The position numbers were made by a program, and so were the translations under genes. Source: Aporrectodea caliginosa (Eukaryota; Annelida; Clitellata; Crassiclitellata; Lumbricidae). From it: a stretch of DNA of 64,000 bases. The stretch lies in NCBI GenBank assembly GCA_020284085.1, contig JACEVL010000833.1, positions 565,001 through 629,000 on the forward strand, read 5' to 3'. The first letter of the stretch is position 1. Each line of letters opens with the position of its first letter. Positions 42,281 through 52,330 of this stretch are shown here, piece after piece. A model generated the notes under the pieces. The model worked only from the letters and a program-made list of their open reading frames with translations, was not told the DNA's origin and made no database searches.

Positions 42281-45200
42281 CTGCAAACAAAAACAACTTA
42301 TAAAGGAATCAAAAATTGAGAAAACCTCCTATGTTAACCTATAAAATACAATGTCTGTAACAGAATTCATAACACATACAACTCTGTCCAGTTGCTACGA
42401 TTTAACTGCCACATTTGCATTCAGCCAAATGATCCAACCATTTTGCATGTCTGAAGTTAGTATAGCTGTTACGGGTACACATTGAGAGTTACATAACTTG
42501 ACCTTAAATAAAGGCAAGCTGGTATTCCCAAAATCAGTTCACATTCACATTACACAAGCAAGCCATGTCAGAAATGCCTGTTAGAACAGCTCCTGAGTTG
42601 CAATGCAGTGAAGGAGGCCTTATTATTCATCCAGTTCGCTGGACAACACATCTGGCTTGATGCAGTGCTTGTGAATAAAGCTGGTGAAGGCTTTAGCAAT
42701 TTTTTATTTCATGATTACGAATATCAATGTAACATTTTATGCGTCATCTGCCACAAGAATATAAAAGTTTCTTGGGTGTCACATGTACTACGCTAAATCT
42801 ATTTCTGCATGTATAATAAATTAAATTAAATTGAAATGCAATGTGCTGAGAATGCACACTCTTCATATCCTGCTTGTTATGTTGCTTTACAAATGAGGAA
42901 AATTAAAAACCAAACTGTTCAATGTAAAATTACTCACATTGTATTAACAGTTGATTAATCATTTGTAGTACAAATCTAAACTACATGTACGAAGCCTACA
43001 TACTACAGCACTGGTCAGGTAGCTTGTCTGTTTGCACATGTAAGTGTAAATGAGTAAGAGCTTTCCATGCTCACCTTTAGGACTCTTAACGAGTCCACAA
43101 GCTCATCACTAAGTTTAACAGCAATTGTTGGTTCTTCGTAACTGAGTTTCCCCAACTTTTTTGGTAGGCTTTTCTGCTCTTCTTTTTCCAGTTCCCTCCA
43201 GGCAGCTTTCGTTGCAAGCTTAAATTCACGTGCCTTAATTTCCTTCTTGATAGTCTTCAATCTGTAAAATAAAGCAACATGATAGTTTTCAACCTTTAAA
43301 ATTTAAACAAGAAAATACAAAGTTGTCCAGTCAACTACATCAAATCAGAAGTAAGAATTTTTTAAGTGTTTCAGTGCTTTCCAGGGTCAAAAAGCACAAA
43401 CAAGCAAATGACCAGGATAACAAAGACTTTTTATAGCAGTTTAGACGAAAACAAAGTCCAAATTTTGAACACAGTTATTCTGTCAACTGCATTAAACCAG
43501 ATGTAAGAAAAATTCTATAGTGTTTCAGTGCTTTCCAGGGTCAAAAAGCACAAACAAGCAAATGACCAGGATAACAAAGACTTTTTATAGCAGTTTAGAC
43601 GAAAACAAAGTCCAAATTTTGAACACAGTTATTCTGTCAACTGCATTAAACCAGATGTAAGAAAAATTCTATAGTGTTTCAGTGCTTTCCAGGGTCAAAA
43701 AGCACAAACAAGCAAATGACCAGGATAACAAAGACTTTTTATAGCAGTTTAGACGAAAACAAAGTCCAAATTTTGAACACAGTTATTCTGTCAACTGCAT
43801 TAAACCAGATGTAAGTCCAAAAAAATTCTATATGTGTTTAGTGTTTCAGTGCTTTCCAGGGTCAAAAAGCACAAACAAGCAAATGACCAGGATAACAAAG
43901 ACTTTTTATTGCAGTTTAGACGAAAACAAAGTCCAAATTTTGAACACAGTTATTCTGTCAACTGCATTAAACCAGATGTAAGAAAAATTCTATACTGTTT
44001 CAGTGCTTTCCAGGGTCAAAAAGCACAAACAAGCAAATGACCAGGATAACAAAGACTTTTTATAGCAGTTTAGACGAAAACAAAGTCCAAATTTTGAACA
44101 CAGTTATTCTGTCAACTGCATTAAACCAGATGTAAGAAAAATTCTAGTGTTTCAGTGCTTTCCAGGGTCAAAAAGCACAAACAAGCAAATGACCAGGATA
44201 ACAAAGACTTTTTATAGCAGTTTAGACGAAAACAAAGTCCAAATTTTGAACACAGTTATTCTGTCAACTGCATTAAACCAGATGTAAGAAAAATTCTATA
44301 CTGTTTCAGTGCTTTCCAGGGTCAAAAAGCACAAACAAGCAAATGACCAGGATAACAAAGACTTTTTATAGCAGTTTAGACGAAAACAAAGTCCAAATTT
44401 TGAACACAGTTATTCTGTCAACTGCATTAAACCAGATGTAAGAAAAATTCTATAGTGTTTCAGTGCTTTCCAGGGTCAAAAAGCACAAACAAGCAAATGA
44501 CCAGGATAACAAAGACTTTTTATAGCAGTTTAGACGAAAACAAAGTCCAAATTTTGAACACAGTTATTCTGTCAACTGCATTAAACCAGATGTAAGAAAA
44601 ATTCTATACTGTTTCAGTGCTTTCCAGGGTCAAAAAGCACAAACAAGCAAATGACCAGGATAACAAAGACTTTTTATAGCAGTTTAGACGAAAACAAAGT
44701 CCAAATTTTGAACACAGTTATTCTGTCAACTGCATTAAACCAGATGTAAGAAAAATTCTATAGTGTTTCAGTGCTTTCCAGGGTCAAAAAGCACAAACAA
44801 GCAAATGACCAGGATAACAAAGACTTTTTATAGCAGTTTAGACGAAAACAAAGTCCAAATTTTGAACACAGTTATTCTGTCAACTGCATTAAACCAGATG
44901 TAAGAAAAATTCTATAGTGTTTCAGTGCTTTCCAGGGTCAAAAAGCACAAACAAGCAAATGACCAGGATAACAAAGACTTTTTATAGCAGTTTAGACGAA
45001 AACAAAGTCCAAATTTTGAACACAGTTATTCTGTCAACTGCATTAAACCAGATGTAAGAAAAATTCTATAGTGTTTCAGTGCTTTCCAGGGTCAAAAAGC
45101 ACAAACAAGCAAATGACCAGGATAACAAAGACTTTTTATAGCAGTTTAGACGAAAACAAAGTCCAAATTTTGAACACAGTTATTCTGTCAACTGCATTAA

Positions 45201-48200
45201 ACCAGATGTAAGAAAAATTCTATAGTGTTTCAGTGCTTTCCAGGGTCAAAAAGCACAAACAAGCAAATGACCAGGATAACAAAGACTTTTTATAGCAGTT
45301 TAGACGAAAACAAAGTCCAAATTTTGAACACAGTTATTCTGTCAACTGCATTAAACCAGATGTAAGAAAAATTCTATAGTGTTTCAGTGCTGAAACATTA
45401 TCTCTTGAACACATAAAAAGAATATGACTCGATAGATTGTACCTATAGTTAAGATTGTTTATGATATAACTATGAACAATTGAACATTATAATCTGTTTT
45501 GTTTTTGTTTGTTTGTCTTAAATCTGGTAGTGCAATGTTTTATTATTTAGTTGTTTGGCTATGATTTAGCCCTAACATTGTTATTTAAGTTGAATTTTCT
45601 ATAACCATATGATCATAAAAATCGTCTTGCCATCAGTAAATGTAATGTGGAAAAGGGGCAGCCCTGCAATAGCGGATAATTTTATCCTTTAGGGCTGTCC
45701 TGTTGACGGCATCAGCAGATTTTTTTTAAATGACTGATTGTTAATTAATTGTGCTGTTGTTGAATCAATAAACGGGTGATTGATTGATTGCTTTCCAGGG
45801 TCAAAAAGCACACAGAAGCAAATAACCAGGATAACAAAGACTTTTATTGCAGTTTAGACGAAAACTAGGCTCAAATTATGTAACTATCAACTGCATTAAA
45901 TCAGACGTAAAAAAACTCTATAGTGTTTCAGTGCTTTCCAGGGTCAAATTGCACAAAGAAGCAAATGACCAGGATAACAAAGACTTTTTATTGCAGTTTA
46001 GACAAAAACTATGTCCAAATTGTGAACACAGTTATCCTGTCAACTGCATTAAATCGGATGTCAGAAAAATTTAGTGTTCATAAATACAAAAAATTTAATT
46101 CAAAATTTAGTGTTTCGGTGCATTCCAGGGTCAAACAGGACTTTTCTAGCAGTTTAGACAAAACTATGCACAAAAAGTGGACTTGGTTACTCTGTCGAAA
46201 TCTAACTGCAAATAAGAAAGGCTACAACAATAAAGTACTACAAATTGGAAGTTGCAAAGCACTAAGAAACCAAATGCAACTTAAAGATAAAAGGTAAGCC
46301 TCGAGTATCTCATTCATCTATCGTTCAAGCGTCCCAAGTCAGCAAAAGACAATCTCGAAAACAAAACAACTCTATCAATGACAGCTATGCCTTTGTTTAC
46401 TAAAACCTGACCACGATTTTTTCACAGGCATTATCTTAGGCAAGGTCTGAAAAAGGGATTGCCAACTTTTCCAATGGATCAACACATTTCTACATGTTTT
46501 CAATTACAAGTAACTAGATGCAACTGTTTCACTGTTTTCCAGGGTCAAAAAGCATTCATATGCTAAAGACCAGGATAAGTCTTTATTTTTAGCAGTTTTG
46601 AAACAAGCTGTTCACAACATTCTAACACTTAATCTGTTAATGGCTTCAAATATAACTTTTAAAACAATAGTAGAGAAGAAATACTATAAACATTCTGGCA
46701 TTTTAGATTTATCTCAATATAGACACATTATTAGATCTGTCTGAATATCAAACTGCAACAAAACAGTCCACAATTCAGAAACATTGAGTGAACAACTTTT
46801 AATATGAATTTTCTTTCACCATACAGTGTCAATTTCTTTCTAGAATGACTGACCCGGAGTTATTTCCCACCTATGCAGTAGCATAACACCAAAAGGGGGC
46901 AGAGGGAGGCAACCTGCCCCGGCCGCAGCACATTAGAGGGGCACAAAATTAGCTTTCAGTGGTACTAAAGTACTATGACAAGAACGATTAAAAGTCAACA
47001 AGAAAATTAAAAAGGTGGCGCAGTCATCAATTCTTGCCTCTGGGCACTGAAACCCTTCGTTACGCCACTGCACCTATGACAAAGTTTAAATGCACCATCA
47101 CCTGATACCTCATGCACCCGTGCCACAGAAATTACTGATTATAATTATAATCATCTAGAAATACAAGAACTACTAAAGCTAATCAAATGGAGTCAATTCT
47201 CCATCATATAAATAGAAGCCAAAAAAAATTCCATGAAGTACAAAAATCTTAAAGCATTACCTAAACTTTTGGTTGTCTCTAATTCTGTCTTCTCTTTCTT
47301 TCTGACGTGCTTTTTCTGCCAGATTTCTTTCCTTCTCTTGTCTCTTCTGTCGTTTCGTCTTCTTTCGATTCTGCGTGGCACCAAAAGATGATGTGACCAG
47401 ATCGTCCTCTTCCTTTGCTTCACCTTTTTTATCTTTGTCCTCATCTTCGTCCTCTGCCAAACCTGCCGCCATTTCTTTCAGCCACGTCACCTAATGAAGA
47501 ACAAATACAAATTATGAAACTGCTAAGCATTTAAAATGATATATATCGCAGAGCAATCTACACATTTTCTGTTTCCTTCGAAACAAAGATGCTTCATGCA
47601 TTTGTCACAAACACTTTGAAACGATTATCTTTTGCCAGGCCTGTGCTTGTAGTGGATCAAAGTATGCATAATGTAGAGGCACTACATAAATGTTCTGAAC
47701 ATATATACTACCATTCTGTAAGCCACAAAAATTTCAGATCACATCCAGTCTTAAAAGAATCTGTTAAAGGTAGTCCCCAGCGTTCTAAAACATTGCATAA
47801 CGATTTCTTCATCTAACTTTATATTTCACCCTTTGGGTTGCACAAAATCAAAGTCACAAGTTCTGACAGCATGTTGCCAGAGCAATTGCACTGAAGACTT
47901 TTCTTTTTCCACTGTCCGAATTCCACACCTAGTTCATAGAAATTGGGAATTCATAGCAACTATGTCATAGATTTGGATACCAATTTTTACGCTCAGCTGC
48001 TTTCATGACTCCACTTGTTAAAATAACCATGAAACATATGTACGGTTAGTTACCCTATAGTTTCCACACTACTTTGAAACCTAAGCCTACCTCACTTGAC
48101 TTCTCTGTCTCGTCTGGAAAGAAATCGTCAAGCGCTCGTTTGAGTTTCATCTCCTCTTTTTCTTTCTTCTCTTCAACTTCAACAGCTTTTTGCATCAAGA

Positions 48201-51200
48201 TCTAAAATACCCAAACAAATTAGAACACACATTTAACAAAATGAACACTCTAAGCAGAGACAGCCCATCGTCTCTTCGATTCGACGGAGAAGGCAGCAAA
48301 AGATAGCACCTGTTGGAATGTAGAAGTGGCCAGTGTACATCTTTTACTTGATAGCGCATTAGCAATAACTTTGTGAGGAACCTTGATCAGAAAGGAGAAC
48401 ATCAACATTTTCTCGAGCTATTCTACCTGTAAAATCTTATCATAGTCTCACATGTTAAAAAGAATGAAAGGATAAAGTATTCTTGGTGAAGGTGAATAAA
48501 AACAGATAAGATCTATTCGTATTCAAACAAGGCAGCTCTGTTAACCACTTGCTGATAGATAGCAAGCGTAATTACCTGGTGATCTTTAGGTGTTGGATTG
48601 TAGGAAGCTCCTGGAAGTGGAACTTCGAGAGACTTAAGTGCAGATGGCTTTACACTGTGATGTGCTGGTGTCTACAACACATTAACACACATCAAAGATG
48701 TATTCAATTCTAAAGGCAGCACAACTTACCACATAAGCTGTCTCATAAACAGCATATGCCCTCTGACAGCGTTACACCACATGGCACATTTCCTCTTCAA
48801 CAGTAACTGCTCCGTGACTCAGCCTTACATCATACATTCAGCATCCTCTTGCTCATACCTAATCATTTTCTCGTTCACAACACAATTGACCATGCGCATA
48901 ACTCCCGTTTTACTAAAAAAATGTAACACCAATTTAACAAGGTTATGCTATAAAATTTCACTCTAAAGATGAATAAATTTGGGTTATATGTTCTTGACTT
49001 CACTGCATCGGAATTTGTATTACAATCTTGCATTACAAGGACTATTTTCAATAACCAAATTTGACAGTGCAGTAAAACTTTAAAATAATGAGAACCTTTT
49101 CATATCATCACTAGATTCTGGCACATCACCATCCAATAACAAATAAAAATCTTGTAGAGTATACCTTGACTCTTCGCTTCTTGCATACTTTAGCAAAATG
49201 TTCATCCACACCTTCTAAAGTTTTGTCTTCTGTAAGAAAGAGACATTCCAAACCATAAACTAAATTAAAAAAAACTATCATGGATCAATAAATCATAATA
49301 GATTTCCCAGTTTATGACACAAGTTACAAAGAACTTCGTCAAATCTTCATAGGTCAATGACATATTTGGGAAAACTGCACTAATGCACGAAAATAAATTA
49401 CTTATTATATGACAAACAGGTTAAATGCATATTCAGTTCACTCACTGATTCATGGATTTACATAGTGCCTCTTCAAGGGATCTATTCAGAGGTGCTCCCA
49501 ACTCCAGCATGGCAAAAAGAACGGCTTTTAAACGATTATAGAACCCATCAGAAGAGCGTTCTAGGAACCAGGTGCAGCTCTAAAGGGAGGCCATTCCACA
49601 TCGTCGGGCCCAGTTACTTGCCACATTAGCCATTATCAAGCAATACCAAATGCAACACTAGATGGACGCTTCAAAGTGAACCGTAGTTTGTACACTGATT
49701 TTGCACTAAATCTGAAAGAGCCTCAGCTTCAAGGTGTAGTTGAAGTGGAAAATGTGCCTACCTGACCCCCACAGGTCGTAGAAACCTAATGGCCCGGCAG
49801 GTCGCTTCTGACCCTGCTTTGGCGCAATTGTTTTAATAGGTTTCTCCGTAGATTGCTTTGATGCAGATTTTTTAACAGGTTTCGCTTTGGACCTCAGAAC
49901 TCTCTGGCTTCTGTAATACAAAAGATAATAACACGTTCAATTAAGCAAACTGCATTTACTTTTACACCAATTTTTAAACCAGTCTCAGTACTCATGTTGA
50001 CTTGAAAACCAATAAGAAATTTATGACAATGACTAAGTAGGTAGAGTAAGTAAATTCTTTATTAACCAATTGCTAATTGCACTTTGGTGTACCGACATTT
50101 AATAAACACAGTTAAAAAGACTAGTACCATCTCTACACTGATGCAGTTATTTCTTGACTAAGCATTCTTCAGGATTATGTCATGTGGCCTATGCACACTT
50201 TTATGAAGTCTAAAAGAATGTTATCACAGGAGCAAGCACAGCTTACTTTACAGAACAGTGCTACTGCACTATGAACATCACCAATTTCACAACATACACT
50301 TGTAAAATAATTACACAGAATGAACCATCTTCCTAAGGCTAATCTACAGCAATATAAATTAAAAAACTATGGTAATCGTCAAGGTTGCGTAACAAAAAAG
50401 CCTTTAACGTCATCAGCAGGAAGTGACTTACACGTGTAGTGGAGATATAAGTGATTCGAGAATTAGGCCACGATGGCATCTTAATTCTTTTATCTGAGTT
50501 TTCCTGTCCTTTTTCTCTGTAAGCAATTAACAATCATTTCTGTAATACATACATCAACACTGCTTTATAAGTACTAAGAATCATCATAATCTGAATTTTG
50601 ACATACAGTGGTCAAAAATATGAATCCTAAAACAGAATCATTGGAAAATTGATGCATCATAAACTAACCCTGCTATAACATGGCTCAAGGATATCTTATA
50701 AGAAGTTTCTACTATATATACATTCATTTTATTTTTTGAGTTTAAAATGTTGTCAGGACTAAGTGAATTAACACTTTAATGGCAAGAGTGTACTAAAAGT
50801 GACTGGGAAACCAATGCAGTGCAGCTCATCGTTAAGTGTTAACAATATACATGAGCATTTGGTCTATGTTTTAGGTGCAGTCCATAAATTGTTTAACATT
50901 TAATAGTCAGATAACACTAAATACTAACCTTTTTATCTCAAAGTAAATGGCACTATACCTCACCATTGCCGAGACTCGAACCAAAGAATAATAAATACCC
51001 CTACTACTTTCTGCATATGCCCAGTTGCAGAAATATTGTAAAGAAGTGTAACAATCAAAAGCACGTTAACAAACACAACATGTTAACATCTTTGCTATTA
51101 TTCCTGTTTAAGGACAATTTTCCCTTCTGAAAATCTTTCTATATCAGATACATGCCGAGAGGTACTTAACAGTTAGCCTGAGTTAGATCACATCAGCATA

Positions 51201-52123
51201 CCTGAAAGTCGTTTACGGTCGCTTGTAAAAATTAGTCCTCTATCTTTCTCATTTACGTGTCTGAAAACAAAACGTAGGACAGTTGGTATAATCGGATTGG
51301 ATGTGGAGAACAAAGATTTTAAAACAATTACTTTTAAAAGTCTGTAAACAGACAGGCAAATCATAAACTAATCCGAAACTGTATATATCCAGAACACACT
51401 GAGAACTTGAGGCTGCATGCAGAGGAAACTGAAAACAGACAATTTGGTAAAAGTTGTGATTTGTTTCCAATGCATCTGCATGGGTTCATCCGGCAAAGCA
51501 CATTTTTCCATCATAAACACATTTTGCCATCATAAACTATGATGAGCAATATGATTAGCAATAAATGAGAAAGATAGATCATGAGCAAAATGTGCTTTGC
51601 CATCATACACATTTTCTCAAATATGTCATACACTAATCTTTAATAAAAACTGTATTCCATGTCTGAAACTTTCCAATTTTCACGATTTTCGCACGAAAGC
51701 GAACAATTTGCCAAAACTAAATTGAAACTGGCTATTTTATGGCACGTCCAAAAGTTGTCCACGCACTACAAAAGATAACGACCACGTGCGAATATAAAAT
51801 AGATAAACTTCTGTAAACTCCGTATCGAAGCTGATGCGAAACGACGTTAAATAAAATTGAAACTTTAACAACCAATGATTCTATAATATTAATCTATGCA
51901 CACTAAAGTGAAATGACAAAATTCTAATATTTTATACGGAAAAGCTTTATTATCGCTCAATACGTGGCGAACAGAGCTAATACCCTTTTATTTCTTCTCC
52001 CCTAGTTTTTTCTAAAAATGTTTCGACGTCTGCAATGTCTGAACCCTTTCGCCATCCTTTCTTCGTTTTCTTACTCATACGCTTTTTGCGTTTAACAACT
52101 TTTTCTTCGTGTTCGATCGACAT
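42204..52123 (-). CDS. NOP53: NOP53 ribosome biogenesis factor (GLTSCR2), ten exons found, C-terminal tail exon missing
   Basis: NOP53 proteins are nucleolar factors for 60S subunit maturation; they bind the 5S RNP and recruit the exosome helicase to pre-ribosomes (family knowledge). On the minus strand I read ten exons: 52123-51984, 51260-51202, 50516-50432, 49910-49762, 49229-49165, 48671-48576, 48201-48091, 47490-47261, 43261-43075 and 42280-42204. All have AG acceptors and GT donors, and the phases join without a stop to about 399 residues. Diagnostic matches to the human protein are KKTKKGWRKGSDIADVETFL near the N-terminus, NEKDRGLIFT, GLILESLISP, FYDLWGS, PGASYNPTPKDHQ, a K/E-rich coiled region, and KLSDELVDSLRVLKPEGHV followed by KNIIEPRKRAK. 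Two parts differ from human: a block between GLILESL and FYDLW is shorter, and the basic tail after RAK is not found. The last exon ends at a GTGAGT donor; if that intron is retained, TGA follows AAG at once. Introns carry a 154-bp satellite, MITEs and LINE tails. Human NOP53 is 478 residues. Confidence 0.93.
43075..43261 (-). CDS. NOP53: NOP53 exon 9 (conserved C-terminal core)
   Basis: A 187-nt exon after a TTTATTTTACAG acceptor; the donor is GTGAGC. It encodes RLKTIKKEIKAREFKLATKA, then KLGKLSYEEPTIAVKLSDEL and VDSLRVLK. This aligns almost residue for residue with human [20 protein letters not shown] then SLRTLK. A 4-kb intron containing the 154-bp satellite precedes it. Confidence 0.95.
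43366..45392. repeat. 154-bp satellite array in a NOP53 intron
   Basis: About 13 nearly identical units of 154 bp, starting GTGTTTCAGTGCTTTCCAGG and including AGCAAATGACCAGGATAACA, TTTATAGCAGTTTAGACGAA and CAGTTATTCTGTCAACTGCA. One junction (43828-43841) has a 13-bp insertion. 154 is not a multiple of three and stops occur, so it does not encode a repeat protein. It sits between NOP53 exons 8 and 9. Confidence 0.97.
45393..45790 (+). mobile_element. 5'-truncated CR1-like LINE end inserted in the satellite
   Basis: Interrupts a satellite unit between CAGTGCT and CTTTCCAGGG. It contains a hairpin of the form CAGCCCT...GGATAA-TTATCC...AGGGCTG at about 45660-45700 and ends GAATCAATAAACGGG then TGATTGATTGATTG, a CR1-style short tandem tail. 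Confidence 0.7.
45791..46600. repeat. Diverged copies of the 154-bp satellite
   Basis: The interrupted unit resumes at about 45791. Further copies follow at about 45925-46080, 46105-46210 and a fragment at 46530-46600 (GTTTTCCAGGGTCAAAAAGC). They differ far more than the units left of the LINE insertion. Confidence 0.85.
46876..47069. mobile_element. hAT-like MITE, CAGTGGCGTAAC family, copy 2
   Basis: Ends CAGTAGCATAAC and GTTACGCCACTG, with a perfect 8-bp duplication CACCTATG (46868-46875, 47070-47077). The interior AAAATTAGCTTTCAGTGGTA is shared with 29282-29439. Confidence 0.92.
47261..47490 (-). CDS. NOP53: NOP53 exon 8 (acidic patch and basic coiled coil)
   Basis: A 230-nt exon after a CTTCATTAG acceptor. 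It encodes VTWLKEMAAGLAEDEDEDKD and on into a Lys/Arg/Gln/Glu coiled coil (NRKKTKRQKRQEKERNLAEK), ending DNQKF and AG of a split Arg codon. Human NOP53 has the same order: acidic stretch, then a KKTEQQRRREKA helix. The donor is GTAATG. Confidence 0.9.
48091..48201 (-). CDS. NOP53: NOP53 exon 7
   Basis: A 111-nt, phase 0 to 0 exon encoding ILMQKAVEVEEKKEKEEMKL then KRALDDFFPDETEKSSE. It matches the human [21 protein letters not shown] helical region. The acceptor is GGGTATTTTAG and the donor GTAGGC. Confidence 0.88.
48576..48671 (-). CDS. NOP53: NOP53 exon 6 (GASYNP block)
   Basis: A 96-nt, phase 0 to 0 exon encoding 32 residues that end in LEVPLPGASYNPTPKDHQ. It is nearly colinear with human VEVAPAGASYNPSFEDHQ, one of the strongest matches. 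The acceptor is TGTTGTAG and the donor GTAATT. Confidence 0.93.
49165..49229 (-). CDS. NOP53: NOP53 exon 5
   Basis: A 65-nt exon with a TTTCTTACAG acceptor and GTATAC donor. It encodes EDKTLEGVDEHFAKVCKKRR then VK, aligned with human [20 protein letters not shown]. Confidence 0.87.
49445..49645 (-). mobile_element. LINE 3' end fragment in a NOP53 intron
   Basis: The minus strand reads like a decayed CR1/L2 end: the complement of ATAGTGCCTCTTCAAGGGAT, and a LWNGLP-like block around GGAGGCCATTCCACATCGTC. No intact frame. Confidence 0.4.
49762..49910 (-). CDS. NOP53: NOP53 exon 4 (FYDLW block)
   Basis: A 149-nt exon after a TTGTATTACAG acceptor. It encodes a Lys/Ser/Pro-rich linker and then PAGPLGFYDLWGS, the FYDLW motif that marks this family. 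The donor is GTAGGC at 49761. Human NOP53 has a charged helical segment before this motif (KEQLWEKLAKQ and following) that I do not find, either here or in the preceding intron. Confidence 0.9.
50432..50516 (-). CDS. NOP53: NOP53 exon 3
   Basis: An 85-nt exon between a TTGCTTACAG acceptor and a GTAAGT donor. In the required phase it reads EKKDRKTQIKELRCHRGLIL then ESLISPLH, matching human KKRTKVQ...RVDLILENTSKV. The longest open frame here is a different, incorrect frame, so a predictor could easily mis-phase this exon. Confidence 0.85.
50772..50838. mobile_element. 67-bp TTAA mini-MITE, copy 3
   Basis: Flanked by TTAA at 50768-50771 and 50839-50842. The interior AGAGTGTACTAAAAGTGACT is identical to the copy at 27168. 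A small GTGCA duplication lengthens it. Confidence 0.72.
51202..51260 (-). CDS. NOP53: NOP53 exon 2
   Basis: This 59-nt exon follows a TTGTTTTCAG acceptor and ends at a GTATGC donor. It encodes HVNEKDRGLIFTSDRKRLS, aligned with the NEKLFFVDTG block of human NOP53. It enters in phase 2 and leaves in phase 1, matching its neighbours. Confidence 0.88.
51984..52123 (-). CDS. NOP53: NOP53 exon 1 (start codon)
   Basis: The start ATG is at 52123-52121 with A at -3. The exon encodes residues 1-46, very basic (KVVKRKKRMSKKTKKGWRKG), then DVETFLEKTRGEE. This corresponds to the conserved N-terminal KKRGWR and VDQFLEDVR block of human NOP53. The exon ends in phase 2 at 51984, with a GT donor at 51983-51982. 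No earlier in-frame ATG is needed, since the homologous block starts here. Confidence 0.9.
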
Positions 52124-52330
52124 TTTACAATTAATTTTTACAACATGAGATCAACCCAAACCAGAGTTGCACAAATTCAATGAAACCGCAAACGGAACCG
52201 TTCAGCAGATGGCGGCTACATTTTCCGATGCACGTTATTTATTTCGCGCTATAGCTGGTCATCGAGGAAGTTATTTCTAAACTTTTTCGATTACGAAATT
52301 ATTACGTTAGAATAAAATTTAACGGAACCA
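52124..52330. promoter_or_regulatory. Putative bidirectional promoter between NOP53 and a plus-strand gene
   Basis: About 207 bp separate the NOP53 start codon (52123, minus) from the putative plus-strand start (52331). The stretch contains GATGGCGGC at 52208-52216, the core of the YY1 site often found near starts of ribosome-biogenesis and other housekeeping genes (established knowledge), and no evident TATA box. Promoter function is inferred from position. Confidence 0.5.
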
